NCBI GenBank assembly: GCA_031404435.1
Contig: JANNHO010000143.1
Location: 1 to 12,869, forward strand
Reading direction: 5' to 3'
Length of the DNA: 12,869 bases
Origin: VFMC01 sp031404435
Lineage (GTDB): Bacteria > Actinomycetota > Acidimicrobiia > Acidimicrobiales > Ilumatobacteraceae
How positions within the stretch are numbered: position 1 is the first letter of the stretch; each line of letters starts with the position of its first letter. A program made the position numbers and the translations under genes. Shown in pieces: positions 10,803 to 12,869 of this stretch. A model generated the notes under the pieces. It worked only from the letters and a program-made list of their open reading frames with translations. It did not search any database and was not told where the DNA came from.

Positions 10803-12869
10803 ATGGCGCTCATGATCTTCGACGGCTACGTCAACCAGCTCCCCGACAGCGACCCCGGCGAAACCTCCGAGTGGCTCGACAGCCTCGACGCTGTGATCGA
10901 CACGCACGGCAAGCCCCGTGCCCGGTTCCTGCTGTCGAAGCTGCTCGAGCGGGCCCGCGAGAGCCAGGTGAGCTTCCCGGCCACGGTCAGCACCCCGTAC
11001 ATCAACACTATTCCCCGCGAGGCCGAACCGTGGTTCCCCGGCGACGAGTACATCGAGCGGCGAATCCGCGCGTTTGTACGTTGGAACGCCGCGGCGATGG
11101 TGGTGCGGGCCAACAAGAAAGCCGACGGCATTGGCGGCCACCTCAGCACGTTCGCCAGCTCGGCATCGCTGTACGAGATCGGCTTCAACCACTTCTTCCG
11201 CGGCAAGGACGACGGCAATGCCGGCGACCACGTGTACATGCAGGGCCACGCCGCCCCCGGTGCGTACGCCCGCGCGTTCATGGAGGGCCGCCTGACCGGG
11301 GAGGACCTCGACCATTTCCGCCGCGAGATCGGGCGCGACGGGCGCGGCCTGTCGAGCTACCCGCACCCGCGGCTGATGCCCGAGTTCTGGGAGTTCCCCA
11401 CGGTATCGATGGGCCTCGGCCCGCTCACCGCGCTGTACCACGCCCGCTTCAACCGCTATCTCCTCAACCGCCAGCTCGACGACACCAGCCAGAGCCGGGT
11501 GTGGGCGTTCCTCGGCGACGGCGAATGCGACGAGCCCGAATCACTCGGCGCGCTCTCGCTCGCCAGCCGCGAAAAGCTCGACAACCTGATCTTCGTGGTA
11601 AACTGCAACCTGCAACGCCTCGACGGCCCAGTGCGCGGCAACGGCAAGGTGATCCAAGAGCTCGAGGCGTCGTTCCGCGGCGCGGGGTGGAACGTGATCA
11701 AGGTGATCCACGGCTCGAAGTGGGATGAACTGCTCGCCAAGGACAAAGACGGGGTGCTGCTCAATCAGCTCAACACCACCGTCGATGGGCAGTTCCAGCG
11801 CTACAGCATCGAAAACGGCGCCTACATCCGCGACAACTTCTTCGGCCCCGACCCACGGTTGCGGCAGATGGTGCAACACCTCAGCGACGACGATCTGCTC
11901 AGCTTGCCCCGCGGCGGCCACGACTACCGCAAGCTCTACGCCGCGTACAAAGCGGCCATCGAGAACCTCGGCACCGGTGCACCCACGGTCATCTTGTGCA
12001 AGACAGTCAAGGGGTGGACGCTCGGACCGGACATCGAGGGTCGCAACGCCACCCACCAGATCAAGAAGATGACCAAGGACCAGCTGCTCGTGCTGCGCGA
12101 CCGGCTGTACATGCACGACGAGATCCCCGACGACGCGTTCGACGGCGACCTGCCCCCGTACTTCCGCCCCGCCGAGGACTCCATCGAATACCAGTACATG
12201 ATGGAACGCCGCCGCGCTCTCGGCGGCTCGATCCCCAAGCGTCGCACGAGCCCGCGCAAGCCGCTGCCACTCCCGGCAGCGGGCGCGTTCGCCGAGCTGG
12301 AAAAGGGTTCCGGCAACCACGCAGTGAGCACCACGATGGGCTTCACCCGGCTGCTACGCAACCTCGCTCGCGACGAGAACTTCGGCCGCCACGTTGTGCC
12401 GATCATCCCCGACGAGGCCCGTACATTCGGGATGGACTCGCTGTTTCGTGAGCTGAAGATCTACGCATCGCAGGGCCAGAAGTACCAGCCGGTCGACCAC
12501 AACCTGCTGCTGTCGTACACCGAAGCAAGCGACGGCCAGATCCTCGAAGAGGGCATCACCGAAGCCGGATCGATGGCCAGCTTCATCGCCGCGGGCACCA
12601 GCTACAGCCATCGCGGTTTTCCGACCGTGCCGTTCTACACGTTCTATTCGATGTTCGGATTCCAGCGTGTTGGCGACCTGATCTGGCAGGCCGCCGATGC
12701 TCGTACCCGCGGGTTCATGCTCGGCGCCACCGCCGGGCGAACCACGCTGATGGGCGAGGGGTTGCAACACCAAGACGGCCACTCGCTCGTGCTCGCTTCC
12801 ACTGTTCCCCCGGTGCAGGCGTACGACCCAGCCTTCGCCTACGAGGTGGCGGCCATCGTCGGTGCCGGC
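10803..12869 (+). CDS. aceE: Pyruvate dehydrogenase E1 component, homodimeric type (3'-truncated)
   Basis: The frame is open from the ATG at 10803 to the right edge (689 codons), out of about 890-920 in full-length AceE. A second in-frame ATG at 10812 is an equally possible start; neither has a Shine-Dalgarno, and an in-frame TAG at 10764 limits any extension. AceE is the thiamin-diphosphate enzyme that decarboxylates pyruvate and acetylates the lipoyl domain of E2. Visible hallmarks: NTIPREAEPWFPGDE, RANKKADGIGGHLSTFASSA, YEIGFNHFFRGK, the ThDP/Mg motif GDGE (238-241) through NCN (267-269), GRNATHQIKKM, PDEARTFGMDSLF, the glutamate-containing YTEASDGQILEEG, and GEGLQHQDGHS. The sequence is very close to actinobacterial AceE. 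The missing part is the C-terminal domain. Confidence 0.96.
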   Translation, partial: MALMIFDGYVNQLPDSDPGETSEWLDSLDAVIDTHGKPRARFLLSKLLERARESQVSFPATVSTPYINTIPREAEPWFPGDEYIERRIRAFVRWNAAAMVVRANKKADGIGGHLSTFASSASLYEIGFNHFFRGKDDGNAGDHVYMQGHAAPGAYARAFMEGRLTGEDLDHFRREIGRDGRGLSSYPHPRLMPEFWEFPTVSMGLGPLTALYHARFNRYLLNRQLDDTSQSRVWAFLGDGECDEPESLGALSLASREKLDNLIFVVNCNLQRLDGPVRGNGKVIQELEASFRGAGWNVIKVIHGSKWDELLAKDKDGVLLNQLNTTVDGQFQRYSIENGAYIRDNFFGPDPRLRQMVQHLSDDDLLSLPRGGHDYRKLYAAYKAAIENLGTGAPTVILCKTVKGWTLGPDIEGRNATHQIKKMTKDQLLVLRDRLYMHDEIPDDAFDGDLPPYFRPAEDSIEYQYMMERRRALGGSIPKRRTSPRKPLPLPAAGAFAELEKGSGNHAVSTTMGFTRLLRNLARDENFGRHVVPIIPDEARTFGMDSLFRELKIYASQGQKYQPVDHNLLLSYTEASDGQILEEGITEAGSMASFIAAGTSYSHRGFPTVPFYTFYSMFGFQRVGDLIWQAADARTRGFMLGATAGRTTLMGEGLQHQDGHSLVLASTVPPVQAYDPAFAYEVAAIVGAG

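Overview
The window is GC-rich throughout, and its genes have strongly GC-biased third codon positions. The gene set is a homodimeric-type pyruvate dehydrogenase E1 (AceE), a standalone RNase HI, ArgJ, VOC, YceI and MarR proteins, and a Pro-rich membrane-anchored protein. Several start codons sit 6-8 nt after a TANNNT hexamer with no ribosome binding site, which suggests leaderless messages. Together these point to a high-GC actinobacterium, perhaps of the Acidimicrobiia (Ilumatobacter-like) type. That placement is an inference from gene style, not from a marker gene.

Layout. (1) Bases 1-360 hold the 3' part of a TlpA/DsbE-like thioredoxin-fold gene. An in-frame TGA lies exactly where the first cysteine of the CxxC motif belongs, giving UxxC if it is read as selenocysteine. 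A hairpin with a GGUC loop follows at the distance expected of a bacterial SECIS element. This is the most notable feature of the window. (2) On the minus strand, 402-2399 encodes a single-pass membrane protein with two related extracytoplasmic repeats and a Cys-containing tail. (3) Bases 2524-4700 hold a translationally coupled plus-strand pair: a TIGR01777-type epimerase and a FAD-dependent amine-oxidase-like enzyme. (4) A minus-strand VOC gene and a yceI gene follow (4725-5810). They are divergent from a marR-argJ pair (5929-7604), with palindromes in the shared promoter region. (5) A minus-strand SDR dehydrogenase (7637-8413) is followed by a 273-bp spacer carrying 19-bp tandem repeats and a long hairpin. 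(6) A minus-strand rnhA and acyl-CoA synthetase pair overlaps by 1 nt (8687-10752). (7) The plus-strand aceE starts near 10803 and runs off the right edge.

Most genes are housekeeping or general metabolism: pyruvate oxidation, arginine biosynthesis, fatty-acid or acyl-CoA metabolism, and R-loop removal. No phage, transposon, CRISPR array, tRNA or rRNA was seen. The points worth follow-up are the candidate selenoprotein with its SECIS-like hairpin, a possible beta-clamp-binding tail on RNase HI, the repeat/hairpin spacer upstream of the SDR gene, and an argJ gene outside an arg cluster and coupled to a MarR regulator.
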